A DNA stretch of 64,000 bases. Source: Apricaphanius iberus (taxonomy: Eukaryota; Chordata; Actinopteri; Cyprinodontiformes; Aphaniidae). Made by a program: the position numbers and the translations under genes. Position 1 is the first letter of the stretch. Each line of letters starts with the position of its first letter. Of this stretch, positions 1-11,287 are shown piece after piece. The notes below the pieces were generated by a model. It was given only the letters and a program-made list of their open reading frames with translations. It made no database searches and was not told the DNA's origin. Location: contig JAPXFQ010000201.1 in NCBI GenBank assembly GCA_028564705.1, forward strand, positions 124,001-188,000. The letters are read 5' to 3'.

Positions 1-62
1 AGATGACATCTGTTGTGAAATGGCGCTATATAAATAAACTGAATTGAATTGAATTGAATTGA
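1..62 (+). repeat. L2-type LINE 3' tail
   Basis: The window opens inside the 3' end of a LINE. The phrase AGATGACATCTGTTGTGAAA is followed by a CTATATAAATAAACTG block and four GAATT units. The same block recurs at 4262, 9172, 12978, 14160, 29820 and 42446. It is the simple-repeat tail used for target-primed reverse transcription. The body of this copy lies outside the window. Confidence 0.85.
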
Positions 63-832
63 AATTGGCTTTAATTCGATGCAGTTGCTGGATGTCTAAT
101 GGGAAATGGGATAATGTGTGGTCGACAGACTGCTTTAAGAGTTTGGTGGATTGATCAGCTGATAGATGGTTGTGATATACCCAAGTCATCCGCATTGCAA
201 AGTTGCATTTTTCCTGTGGCTAAATATCTTAGTTTCGCTAAACATTTAATTTCTGTACTGATCGGATTGTTACATTTAGTTGGAGACGTGACTGCATCCC
301 GCCCCACATCTGCAAAAAACGATAAAATAAATCTGAAGGAATGTCTCCCATCCCTTTATTTAAAAAGGCTTTTCCACTACACTTCATTTACATGGCTTCA
401 CCTTTATCACCTTTTTCTTAAAGCTCTGCTCCTTAGGCAGGAGTTGAAGCTCCTTCTAACAGGAGATTCCACCAGACATTCCAAAAAGTCCGTTTAAAAC
501 ACATTTGGGCCTGCCGGGTCTATCCGTCATCCTTCCTCACATTCAGAGCTGACTCACGAACAGCTAGTGGTCAGGGGTCAGCTCTGCCCTCTCCCCACCC
601 GAATGTCCAAAATATGCAGCTGCAGGTCAGATGAAACAAGAACAAAGTAAATCATTTGGCCACGGCCCAAAGTGTACATAGTTATGGACAAACCTTGACG
701 AGCACAGATGTCCAATAACAAAACACTGCTCAGATTTAGATCGGAGGGCCATTCCTTCCAGCTTTGAACACGTGTCGGGGGAGGCTTGAGACATTGAAGC
801 CAAGTAGACCATGTTGAACTGTGCCTTCATTC
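63..832. other. Unassigned stretch
   Basis: No coding region, RNA gene or repeat that I recognise. An open frame at 99-497 (132 codons) has no motif or composition that would support a gene. Confidence 0.5.
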
Positions 833-1410
833 TCAAGGTGGTTGAGCTGTGGCCACAAGGGGGTAGGTGTCTGTCCCGGCGCTGTGGGACACTGGTGGGG
901 ATGGCATGCTCTCAAGCTGAAGTTGGAGTCCCATCAGGTCCTTTTGGCCTTTGGCACTCTGGAAGCAGAAAATAAGTACCAGCAGGCCTAGCGACATGCG
1001 GCTCGGACTTCTTAAGGCTCTGGATGTTGTGCAAGTGCTTTTTTTAACACAGCTCTGCAGCTTCGCATGGACATTGGGAGTAGTTCCCTTGGATTGGCAG
1101 ACCAGGGTGGTGGTCCCACTATGTAAAAAAGGGGCACCACAGAGTATGCTCCAACCAAAGGGGTATCTCACTTCTGATCCTCCCTGGCAAGGTCTATTGG
1201 GGGGTTCTGGATAGGAGATTCGATGGATAGTCGACCCTCAGGTTCAGGAGGAACAATACGGTTTTCATTCTGGCCGTGGAACACTGGACCAGCTCTACAT
1301 CCTAATCAGGGTTTAGGAGGGTACATGGGAGGCATGCATTTTGGGCTTGGGCTTTAGGAAAGGCTTCCTTTGAGGACGGTACCCATGCATGGTATTCCTC
1401 TGCAATGTGC
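833..1410 (+). pseudogene. Rex3 (RTE-type LINE) reverse transcriptase fragment
   Basis: This is a decayed piece of the N-terminal reverse transcriptase of a Rex3-like LINE. Reading the plus strand through several frame shifts gives the block WTLGVVPLDWQTRVVVPLCK at about 1070-1128, then a PGKVY-type segment and a degenerate GFRPG region near 1260-1300. The bases TGGCAGACCAGGGTGGTGGT near 1097 match, with one difference, a stretch I remember as diagnostic of fish Rex3. The endonuclease and the rest of the RT are missing, so this is a truncated dead copy. Minus-strand open frames here are shadows. Confidence 0.78.
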
Positions 1411-2187
1411 GCCCTCTGCAGTCTGTTGTCACATGAAACATTCACTCCAGTTTGGCTTTCATGCCTCTTAAGCTAACTGCAGTGAACTTGTATGGTGATT
1501 TGTTTCAACCTTTCTCATCAGAATATGCTACTGTCGATATGTTAACATCCCTGGACGGACTGAATGTCTCTGTGAGATAGTTGAACTTCCATCTTTCTAA
1601 AATTTTTGGATAATTTTTGCTGTAGTATTCTGAGTGATATGTAAATTTTTGCTGATCTTCTTCTATCACCCTGTTTTGGTCATCTGTCTGCACAGCAATC
1701 TGTAAAAACAACCCTATATTCTGTATGCGACCCCTTGTGGTCTAAGATGTCACTGACCACAATTCCCATAGTGCATAACAGCTGCGTCTTCTCCGTTGCC
1801 AATGTTACGTCGGTATGTGTTCCTCCATCAAGAGATGTGTTATCTGTTGTGGGGCAAGTTTCCGCCTTTGTCGTTTCTGATTGGCTAACCAGTTGATTTC
1901 TTACTAATCTTAACATTCTAAAACAACTGCCTAACCGTAAATCATTTTCTAATCCTAACATTAGAGGAGCATTACTGAAACATAGCTTGATTATTTTCCT
2001 AATCCTAATATTTTAGAATCAGTGCCTAACCTTAATGTGATTAATCTGTTTAACATTTACGAGCAACTGCCTCATGTTTGGGTGGAGCCGGAACACATCT
2101 CGAGGGGGGAACTTATCAACATAACACCATATTCTCTCCTCCGTTATTTTATAGTCCATGACCCTACTCAAAAACTGACATAAACTT
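1411..2187. other. Unassigned stretch
   Basis: AT-rich, with repeated CCTAATCCTAA-like phrases near 1900-2030 that may be a decayed simple repeat. I see no gene. Confidence 0.45.
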
Positions 2188-2262
2188 GGAGTCACGTAGC
2201 ACAGTGGTAAGTGCAGGCACCCCCATGTACAGAAGCCTCAGCCCTCCAGTAAAACGTTAAAG
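2188..2262 (+). repeat. tRNA-derived SINE head fragment
   Basis: The phrase GTAGCACAGTGGTAAGTGCA resembles a Pol III A box and is followed by a degenerate B-box region. The same head, better preserved, is at 56077 followed by GGGCCCCCATGCAC. Only the first 75 bases or so are present here. Confidence 0.55.
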
Positions 2263-2461
2263 AATGAAAAAAAAAATATTTTAAAGATATGGAGGCAGAG
2301 ATTGTTTTTGGATGTCAGGTAGACGTTGTAATTCTGTGTTGCAGTATTTGGCTGCTCACCTGGGAAAGGACGCGCATGTGCTACTGGTAGCTGGGCTGGT
2401 CGCCTGACCCCAGAAAAGGCTCACACAGGTGGTCATTTTTTGGAGCTGGACATGTTGGTCT

Positions 2462-2759
2462 GCTGGCACTTCTTAAATAAACAATTACACTCATCTGTGG
2501 TTGAACTCTTGTTAACTGGAATTTTATTGTCGTAAGTGTGGCTTTCCTCCTAAGACTTTAATTGGGGTGTACTCTTACATAGGCTTGAATGAATTTGTCA
2601 GGAAGAACTATTCTTTGTGTGTGCGAAATAACAAATATTGTTTGCCATCAATGGCCCGATTTTGTGGGATTATTTTTTGGTATGTTATCCCATAGAAAAT
2701 GTTGATTCTAAAGGAAACTGACACATGTAGTGTGGTGTACTCAGTTATGCTGAGCATTG
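2462..2759 (-). mobile_element. Terminal fragment of a Tc1 element (same family as 7092-8556)
   Basis: Read on the minus strand from 2759, this segment matches the first 300 bases of the Tc1 copy at 7092. It has the terminal ..GCTCAGCATAACTGAGTACAC.. repeat, a shared CAAGCC..GTACACCCCAATTA block and the CAACCACAG(G/A)TGAGT block. Similarity looks roughly 70-75% by eye. A TA follows the end at 2760-2761. The transposase part is missing, so it is a truncated end. Confidence 0.72.
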
Positions 2760-4061
2760 TATATTTGTATGTGGTAAGTCAGAAGACAACGGATTTGCTT
2801 AAGTTTTAAGGTGCTTCAAGAGGATTCTTTCATGTTCAGCCTCTTTCAAGTCACGCCACATCTTGTCAATGACATCAGGATCTAAAGTGAATGTTTATTC
2901 ATTGGGGAAAAAATATGGTATGCTATACAATATTAGAAGCAGTTAAAACTTTAATTTAATGACATAATACAGGCGTATATAGCACATCATTGTTGAAATT
3001 CATTTCAGCAATGATTCATTTCAGCTGCATGCCCAACAGTGACCTGGATTGGACTGGTTGTACTGTATCTGTAAATTCCTTGTATGCGTCATACTTGGCC
3101 ATTAAAGCTGATTCTGATTCTGAAATACTCTTAAGCTGATATAATATAGTTTCTCTCAGCATCTGCACGGTCTGGTAATGCTGTAAATTCAGGCTGGAAG
3201 GGATCCTGACTGTCGTCCAGCTCAAAGGTATTGTTGGTTCTCAGAGTATCATCAAGTATTAAAAACACAGACACAGCCTTAGAGAATGGATATTCCTCCT
3301 TGGGCCAGGCTTTAATCAAATGTCACAAAATTATGACAGAAGACAATACGTTAACACAGCATCAAACAATTGTACCGGGGACTCTCTCTAAAAATGGGGT
3401 GCACAGATTCTTATCTACCTCTTTGCGCACAGGGAAGCGTGCGCTTTTTGCATACACACAAGTGCGGTGCCTAAGTGATGGATTCCAGCTGTGCTTTTCT
3501 AGACTGTAGCCAGGCCAAGTCGACCTTATCATGTTTTGACTAATGTTTCTTGGAAATCCTCAGTGAGTCGATGTTCTGTCAGATCTTCGCACAAACAATC
3601 AAACAATGCCTTGCTAATGGGGGAGATCTTGTGGGTAATGTGGAAACTAGTTATATAAAAATTCATCCTAACAGTGTAATATAATATGAATCTGCCTTCT
3701 ACAGTATCACCATGCTCCTCACAAATATGGAACAACATTAAATCCAGAACAACAGAATCCCAGCAGTTGCTGGATCACAGGTGGGTCAAGGTTCCAGGTT
3801 AGCCCCACTACGATACCTGCCTTAATAGGATCTGATAAACTAAAATGATTTTAGCCATTTTAATGAACCTTTTTTAAAAACATTTTTTCAAACTTAAAAA
3901 AATTAAATAATAAACTTCCTAAAATAACTAACCATTTTAACTAGGAATACAGAAATAACTGGATATCCTAATATAAGCCTTTTATGTTATTGTAGAACGT
4001 TTTTAGACTTTTTATTGCTTATTCCTTTAATGAATTTTAAGATTATTACTAAAACTGATGT
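2760..4061. other. Unassigned stretch with coding-like minus-strand segments
   Basis: Two minus-strand open frames, 3131-3319 and 3529-3738, give fairly protein-like translations (for example LFDCLCEDLTEHRLTEDFQE). I do not recognise them and they are not joined by clear splice sites. They could be exons of a degraded mobile-element gene or chance. No function is offered. Confidence 0.3.
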
Positions 4062-4079
4062 TATATATATATGTATATA

Positions 4080-4131
<52 letters not shown>
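4062..4131. repeat. (TA)n microsatellite with TATG interruptions
   Basis: Alternating TA, interrupted by TGTATA near 4073 and 4085. The open frames reading IYIYIY on both strands come from this tract. Confidence 0.97.
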
Positions 4132-4133
<2 letters not shown>

Positions 4134-4261
4134 CAAATCTGTTAGAGAAACACAAAGGCTGTTAGCGTCTGTAGCGTCTGTCAAAGAAAGAACTGTAATG
4201 ACTTGCACAACTACAATTACTACTGCAATCTGCTGTGATTACTTAAATAGTCAACTTTTTC

Positions 4262-4335
4262 ACTGATGTTTCTTGAAAAGTGCCTTGAGATGACATCTGA
4301 ATTCATGCTATATACATGACTGAAATGAATTGAAG
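4262..4335 (+). repeat. L2-type LINE 3' tail, degenerate
   Basis: TGAAAAGTGCCTTGAGATGA and then CATCTGAATTCATGCTATAT match the tail seen at 1-62 and 14160-14236. It ends in a short GAATTGAA remnant. Confidence 0.7.
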
Positions 4336-6515
4336 ATTGCATATATTATGCAGAACCAGAGGGTGAGGTTAATGTATCACAAAGGGGCCTTCCCCTCATG
4401 CATGTCCTGCTCCATTATGGATAATAAAGAATCCATTATTCACATAATGGAAAGTATGAAAATCAAACGGGAAACGGCTGTTTGAGACCCTCAAACCGTT
4501 ATTATATGGGTGCTTAACACACATTCTGAAGTCATCAAAGAAATAACAAGTCATCAGCCAAATATGAATGATTAAAGCAGTCTAATGGTACGTAGACACC
4601 AAACGCGATAGGAGCGACTAGAGCTTCAGGTTTTAACTGTAAAATCAATTGAGGAGGGTGATGAAGCGACTTGGTGTCCCACGACATTTCAGAAGCAGAT
4701 TTGCGTCACGAAAAAGCTTTTCTGCCTGATTTGTTTGAACAATTCGCGCCACAGATGCGATGGAAAATTCGCGCTGCGTTATATGTGGTGCATTTTCTGC
4801 ATTTGTGCTAATGGCGCCTACTGCTCGAGTTGGAAAAATGTGAACTTCAGCATCAAATCGCGCTGCGACAACCAATCAGGGGACAGAGTTTCAGTGATTC
4901 TGTGACTGTCATGGAGTCACAGCCTCAGCAGGACATGGAGGAAATACTGATAAACATCGTGGCTAATCACCCCGAGCTACACGACACAAGCAGTTTGCTA
5001 TAAAGAGACAGAAATAAAAAAGAAACTATTTAGACAGGAATGCTCTTAAGAGGTTTGTGGGTGGTTCTTAAAAGAGCCGTTGTTGCTGTAAAAGCACCTC
5101 TCGAACTAGAAGTGAGCCTTGAAACGGCCTCCTCAGCTGGTTTCCTGGTAGCAGCTCCCGCACCACGTCCCACGCTGCTCAAATATTATAAACTTTTACG
5201 AACCGCAGACAGATGGACAGCTGCTCAGAAATGTAGTTAGTGTTTCGGCAGGCGAAGCTTGGACCTTCACGGCACAAATAAATTGTTGCTGAACAATCAT
5301 AAGGAAACGAACAATACTCGAGTTTGTTCAACGAAGGTCCTGACAGTTCTCAGCGAAGCTCCAGAGCAACAGGGTGCAAATAATTTTTTTTCGGGACATC
5401 AAATAATCTGGATCCTTCAAGACAAAAAAAAAAACAGCTGACACAAAATATTTACAAATTTTCAGGTGAGTAAATAACTTTTTCTTTATAAATCTTTTGC
5501 TGTATGCAACTCATGGCAGTTAAGATTTACAGGTTAACACTGCAGCCTGTGAAATCGATGGGCCATCTAAAATTTTGGAAGAAATTGAAGATGTAAGGGA
5601 GGGGTCATGACCAGTGTTTTGGCCATAGTGGAAACATTTTCATAGAGGAATCTGAAATATAGAACTGTCATGCATTTCACAGGTTTCTCTGATGGAAAGT
5701 AGGAATTATTACTGAAATACACCAACTTTAATCCTTCTTTTTTGTAACTTCTGTAAATCTTTCTTTTTTGTTGCATACCAACTTTTTGATATAGTCCAGA
5801 CTGATCATGAGCCCCCTCTGGACTATTGTTGCTTGCTTCACCAGTCAGTGGGACAAAAGTTCAACGCCATCTCTTATGCCTTTTGACCCTATACTCAGCC
5901 ATCCCAGATTATCACCCAGGTACTCATAGACTGTTGGTAGATGTTGAAGGACGTTTCGATTCCACTTCTTATTCATGGCGGAGGTACTTTGATGAGAATG
6001 AAGTTTATCCCCATGTATGCATCGTTGTTGGTCTTACATTGGAATCACAAAAGTGTTCACCTTTTCTTCTCTTAAGAAAGATGCTCCAGATGTCCAAATG
6101 AAAATAACTGTGACCCTTTATTTGATTGCCAGTCCTTCTTCATGTTTTTCTTTTACATAAATGATTTTTTTGCTACTACTGTAAAACTGGCTTTGATTTT
6201 GTGGCAACATTATTCTGAGCTGGACATCTTTGGAGAACATGACCTTGAAACTTACTGGACATCCTGAAGTCTTCCTCTCTGCACTTCAAGGATGCTTATC
6301 AGGTGCAAAGAATAAAAGCAGCTATGTGAAGCTGTTGTAAAGGACTAAAACAGATAACTAAGAAGATAACTTCTGTTAACCCTAGAAAACGCTTATTTCC
6401 AGTGTATTGTTTTCCTCTTTTACAGCCACCAGTCTGCAGCTGATCGCCAGGACTATTTCAGTGCTTTTCTTGTACAGATGATGAACTGAATAAAAGTCAA
6501 CTTTTCTGTCAAATA
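4336..6515. other. Mostly unassigned; possible DNA-transposon end near 4585-4990
   Basis: The part from GTACGTAGACACCAAACGCG (about 4588) to 4990 has the CG-rich short-motif style of the ends of fish Harbinger or hAT elements, and a 76-codon minus-strand frame at 4645-4875. I could not find a matching inverted end, so this is a weak suggestion. I recognise nothing in 5000-6515, including the plus frame at 5826-6101. Confidence 0.3.
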
Positions 6516-7014
6516 CACCTTCTCATTCAGTGCATTTTCTTTCTTTTCATGACTATTTACATTGTACATTTTCACTAACGGTATCAACGCTATGAATTAA
6601 AACACATGGAATTATGTAGTACTTTCACAAAAAAGTGTGAAATAACCTGCCCCCCAAAGTAACCGGACCTGAACCCAATGGAGATGATTTGGGTTGAGCT
6701 GAACCGCACAGTGAAGGAAAAAGGACCACCTAGTACTAAGCATCTCTGGGAACTCCTTCAAGACTGTTGGAGAACCATTTCTGGTGACGACCTCTGGAAG
6801 CTCAGGATAATGCAAAGCAGTAATCAGAGCAAAGGGTGGCTACTTTGAGGAATCTAACATATAACACATGTATTCAGTTATTTCACACTTTTTGTTTAAG
6901 TACATACAGTAATTCCATACATCATGTGTTCATTCATAGTTTTGATGACCTTAATTGAGAATCTACAATGTAGTCATGAAAATAAAGAAAACACGTTAAA
7001 AGAGGTGTGAGAAG

Positions 7015-7017
<3 letters not shown>
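6516..7017 (+). mobile_element. Internally deleted Tc1 element (MITE-like), 502 bp
   Basis: Both ends are present. The left end starts CACCTTCTCATTCAG after TA (6514-6515). The right end finishes ..AGAAGGTG before TA (7018-7019). The inverted repeats run for about 145 bp, covering the CACCTTCTCA, TTTCTT.TTTTCATGACTA, CTATGAAT and GTGTGAAATAAC blocks on both sides. Between them only the last part of the transposase gene remains. This matches a Tc1 family very common in teleosts. It cannot move itself but could be moved by a transposase of its own family. Confidence 0.88.
6660..6860 (+). pseudogene. Tc1 transposase, C-terminal remnant
   Basis: The plus-strand frame reads PDLNPMEMIWVELNRTVKEK and then KHLWELLQDCWRTISGDDLW, the end of a Tc1 DDE transposase with the third catalytic residue (E of NPME). 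After about 6800 a frame shift spoils the usual MPRVCKAVIKAKGG ending, although SKGWLL-like residues appear in the next frame. The N-terminal DNA-binding domain and the first two catalytic aspartates are deleted. An inactive fragment within 6516-7017. Confidence 0.87.

Positions 7018-7091
<74 letters not shown>
7018..7091. repeat. (TA)37 tract filling the gap between two Tc1 elements
   Basis: Seventy-four bases of perfect alternating TA. One Tc1 element ends at 7017 and another begins at 7092, so the entire interval is TA. TA is the target duplicated by Tc1 elements. Confidence 0.97.
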
Positions 7092-7093
<2 letters not shown>

Positions 7094-8556
7094 GTGCTCT
7101 GCATAAAAGAGTACACCCCACTACGTTTGTCAGAAAACCTTTAGTTTCCTTTCACGATCAACATTTTGTATGACATACTAAACTACAAAATACTCCCACA
7201 AATGTAGGCCATTGATTGCAAACAAGATTTGTTCATTTGCAGACACACAAATTCATTCAAGCCCATGTTGCAAAAATGAGTACACCCCAATTATAGTCCT
7301 AGGAGAAAAGCCAGACTTAAGACTACAAACTTATAATTAACAGGCATTCAACCACAGGTGAGTCTAATGATTCATTTAAGAGGTGTCCAGCAGACAGGTG
7401 ACAATAAAAGGGCATTACTTTACAAAGAACATACTGTCAGTAATGGCTCCCCATGGAAGAGAAATCAGAGAAAGGAAATCATTTCTTTACACAAAAAAGG
7501 TGGGGGATACAAGAAGATCAGCAAAGCTTTACATATCAGTCAAAATACTGTAGCAAAAGTGATAAAAATTTTTTGAGAAAGATGGAAGTGCAACCATCTT
7601 ACAGAGACGTCCAGGCCGTCCACCAAAGCTAACATCTCGACAGGAGCGTCTTCTGATAAGAAGGGTTGAAGAAAATCGGCATGCAAGTTCACTGCAGTTA
7701 GCTAAAGCAGTTGAAAGCCAAACTGGAGTGACCGTTTTCCGGGACACCATGCGGTGCACACTGCAGAGGAATGGCATGCATGGGTATCGTCCATGAAGGA
7801 AGCTTTTCCTGAAGCCCATGCACAAAAAAGCACGCCAAGAATTTTCTAGGGCCCATGCTGAAAAAATAAAGACTACTGGAACTCTACACTCTGGAGTGAT
7901 GAGACATGACGTGAAACATGGTGGTGGCAGTGTCATTATGTGGGGCTGCATGAGTGCTGCATTTCATTGATGGTATCATGAACTTAACAATGTACTGCTC
8001 TATACCGAAGGAGAATGCTGCCGACAGTTTTCCAACACGACAATGATCCAAATACTTCCATCTAAAGCTACTGTTGCATCTCTGAAGCAGAACAGGGTGA
8101 AGGTGATTGAACGGCCAAGTTTGTCTCTTGACCTGAACCCAATCAAACACCTGTGGGGAATTCTGAAGCAACAAGTTGAGAATCCCTCTCCATCCAACAT
8201 CCAGGCTCTAAAATAGGTTATTTTTGAAGAATGGAAAAAGATAGATGTTGCATAGATTGCCTAGACCATGCCTAGAAGACTTGCTGTCCTTAAAAAATCA
8301 GTGTGCTCAAACAAAATACTAGATGTAGTAGTTTTTGATGCAGGGTGTATTCATTTTTGCTTCAACCAATCTGAGTAAAACTGAAGATTTTGTGATTTAA
8401 ATTAGATTATTAACCTTAATTTTATATTATGGAGCTAAATAAGTGTTCAATAAAACTAGGCCTTGTAGAAAGTTTGGAAATTGTTCTTTTGTTCATTGAG
8501 CTACTGATTAAATGCATACTTTTTAAAGGGGGCGTACTCATTTATGCAGAGCACTG
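7092..8556 (+). mobile_element. Full-length but dead Tc1 element, 1,465 bp
   Basis: The left end reads CCGTGCTCTGCATAAAAGAG and the right end, read inward, CAGTGCTCTGCATAAATGAG. Both are followed by GTACxCCCC. TA flanks both ends (7090-7091 and 8557-8558). The element contains one broken transposase gene on the plus strand. A reversed fragment of the same family lies at 2462-2759. Confidence 0.93.
7443..8330 (+). pseudogene. Tc1 transposase pseudogene
   Basis: ATG at 7443 begins MAPHGREI, then at least four frame shifts or stops follow. Recognisable blocks in order are a helix-turn-helix segment (KKISKALHISQNTVAKVIK, about 7510-7575), the GRPPK linker, VKHGGGSVIMWGC (about 7910-7950), and SLDLNPIKHLWGILKQQ (about 8130-8175). 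In the last block the catalytic glutamate of the usual NPIE is a lysine, and the segment with the first catalytic aspartate is degraded. The protein cannot be made or be active. Confidence 0.9.
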
Positions 8557-8659
8557 TATATATATGCGTGTATAGTCAAATTTAATCTTACTTTTCATTG
8601 AATCCAGATTTCTGTTTTTAAAATGCTTGGCTCAGGGTAAGGGAGTGGTAGGTTTTGGG

Positions 8660-9165
8660 ATAATTACTTTTTAACATCAGACAAAATAACAGATAAAATG
8701 TAAGACGCAGTTATAGATTTGTTATCCCATTTATTAGGAAAACAAAAACCATGTACAAACAAACTTCTACAGGTAAGAAAAAAAAAATAATAACTGGCTG
8801 TGCCACCCTGGCAATGCAATATTTTCATAATTGTGGAAGACTTTTAGCCCACTTTTCCTTGCAGAATTGTTTTATTATTTAGCATCTCAATTGATTTTAG
8901 GTCCAGGCTTTAACTGGGCCACCTCAAACCCTGCAGTTTTTATTTAATTTTATGTTTTTTACCATTCAAAGATGGACATGCTGGTGTGCTTTGTGAAGTG
9001 CTGCATGATCCAAACGTGCTTGAGCTGAAGGTTCCAAACTGATGGCTGAGCATCCTGCAAGAGGATTTCCTGATGGAGCACAATGTCAAATCATCTACCT
9101 CCTGAAGCAGCAAAACAACCCCATACCATCATACATCCACTACCGTGTTTAACTGTCAGTCTGAT
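8660..9165 (-). pseudogene. Decayed Tc1-like transposase, 3' half
   Basis: On the minus strand from 9165 the translation gives LTVKHGSGCMMVWGCFAASG, then QHFTKHTS, then in another frame RWPS.SLDLKSIEML, and finally QGGTASYY. These follow the order of the DDE domain of a Tc1-like transposase with a KGGATSY-type C-terminus, a different subfamily from its neighbours. It is frame-shifted, and the 5' half is replaced by the L2 piece starting at 9172. Confidence 0.72.
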
Positions 9166-9171
9166 GTCTTT

Positions 9172-9545
9172 AATTCAGTTCATTTTATTTATATAGTGCA
9201 AATTCACAACACATGTCATCTGAAGAAACCTTTCATTTCAATTTAATTGTGGATACCTTCCAATTAGTTGAATAGTTTTATATCTAAGGAATCCCAGCAG
9301 ATTCCATCCAATCAATGACTAGAAGCTTCCACTCCTCCTGGACCAACAGTAGGCCGTCACCTGTGGTGGGTTGACTTCACAGCAATCCCTCATACTGAAC
9401 AAGCATGTAGCGACAGTGGAAAGGAAAAACTCATTTTAAACAGGAAGAAACCTCCAGCAGAACCAGAACCTGGCTCAGTACGAGCGGTCATCTGCCACGA
9501 CCATCTGGGGGTCTGAGAAGACAGAGAAGAGACACAGAAAAGAAA
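9172..9545 (-). repeat. L2-type LINE 3' UTR and tail
   Basis: On the minus strand this contains the characteristic AGGTTTCTTCCTGTTTAAAA, the ..GCTACATGCTTGTTCAGTATG.. block and the ..AGATGACATGTGTTGTGAAT.. tail with the TATAAATAAAATGAA end near 9175. It is a 5'-truncated insertion. The 75-codon frame at 9390-9617 is a by-product. Confidence 0.82.
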
Positions 9546-11047
9546 CCACTCATCCAGGTGTACTTTCTTTGCTGAAGAAAGTAAAAAGCTGGTGTTGTAA
9601 CAGTACATAACCTTCATCCAGCCAGAAATATGTGTATGGATTTATGGATGGATGGTCGTTACTTTGCTTATATCTGGACTCACTCATCAAAAGCCTACAG
9701 GAGAAGCCGTATTTTCAAATTGCTCACTTTTATCATTTCTGCAGACATTATTTAAGAATCACAACATGTATTATAGCTTTATGAAATTCAAGGACACAAC
9801 TTATTTTTAAGAGCTTTTTTAAGCTCCTGCAAAGACATACGTGAAATGTTGGAACAAGTTGAACGATGTGCCAGCAAAATCATAAATTGAAACCATATAT
9901 TAGTCATCCTTGGCACAGTTCCAGTGTTACAAGCTTAAGATTTATTCGTATTAGTGCAGGAAGAGCCAAGGTTTGAATTTTCCTTTTAAATCTTTGAAGG
10001 ACATTGGTTTGAATTGTGGCAAATAAAATGAGATTGTAGCACTCCATTACTAAATTACTACAACTGGTAATTCTGGGAGCAGTACGTTTTACAGGTCTGT
10101 CTGCTCCACTTAGTCTTTCTGTTATTGCATGCCAGTTAACATTTATTAAACAAGCAGCACTTAAACCAGGACATGTGCCATTAGATGACAACATTAATGC
10201 AGTTTTTTTCTTCCAGCTGTTACTCATTCACTTTACCTGCTTTTACCCGTTAGAACATCCCAGGTCAGAGGTTTTTACTCTAAATAATAGGACTAATGTA
10301 TAATTCATTCTGAAATAATTCCTCAATAGCAGTGCAAAGAAAACCTAAGGTTGCATTTTTTAGATTTTTATTTTGTCCATATTCTGTGTCTATGTTCTCC
10401 TAATGTCTGACAATAAAAAAGCCACACATGAGTAATATTTAGACAGTACCAAGACAAAGGAGGACAACGAGCTTTACAGCCAGGGACTTTCGGAGGGTTA
10501 GGGTCTCTAACTGCTTTCTCTTAACATCCTTCCAAATATCTCCACTGTATTCTGTAATTCTGTTTTTCACACCTACACATATTATATATCAAACTCTTCA
10601 GATACTTATTTTCTCTCTCAGAATGTAAAAATATGACAGATTTGAGGTTTAGTTTTTGAGATATTATTTGTTTGAGATAACTTTCAATATATCAAAAGGT
10701 AGGTTAATTATTGGCCCTGCTTAAATGTTTGCTGTTTTTTTATTTTTTATTCTTGTTTCAGTTGTTTCCACTTTACCACAATGCTATAAAGGTATAATGT
10801 TATTTACATTTTCTAAAATTAGAAATTTGTCCTGAGTGGTGGGCCTTTGTCAGTATTCTCTGTGTGAGAAAATGTTCCAGCTACTTTTGAAGACAAAATA
10901 AAAATGGCACCTTTTTCAATTACCTAACTAAAATTCAAGTTCTTATTACATTTTTAATTTTTTTAAATCTCAAGAATGCATGATACAAGATATTTCATTG
11001 TCCTTACCTAAAAGGGTTTAGTAGTTTTTGTTTTTTATGAGAGAGTG
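9546..11047. other. Unassigned stretch
   Basis: A 107-codon minus-strand open frame at 9904-10227 is the longest, but it has no motif I recognise. The rest is AT-rich and without obvious repeats. Confidence 0.4.
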
Positions 11048-11152
11048 TCCCCAGATATATGAATCGGTCTATATCGGTATCGGAAATTATGAGTTAGGCT
11101 ATATCGGTATATTGGATATGGTTAGGAAAGCCAATATCGAACATCCCTAGTT
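11048..11152. mobile_element. hAT-type MITE end fragment
   Basis: Repeated CTATATCGGTATCGG and ATATCGGTATATTGGATATG phrases end in CAATATCGAACATCCCTAG. This is the style of a common fish hAT MITE whose terminus reads (C)TAGGGATG. Only one end is seen. Confidence 0.55.
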
Positions 11153-11287
11153 TTGTACCAAAGAGTTCTTCTTTGGTCTCATATGAACAAATGAAATTCT
11201 CCGAATCCTCGTCTGGAGCATCCAGATGGTGTCTGGAAAACTCTGGCTGGACATGTGCTGGCTTAAGAATAGGATAGGATATTTCAA

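Noticed and set aside
4015..4208. Protein-coding frames reading IYIYIY (also 6934-7116)
   Set aside because: They are translations of (TA)n microsatellites.
9390..9617. Small genes with the residues QTPRWSWQMTARTEPGSGSAG (similar at 13909, 27404, 42430, 54696)
   Set aside because: The same residues recur because they are translations of the repeated L2 3' UTR.
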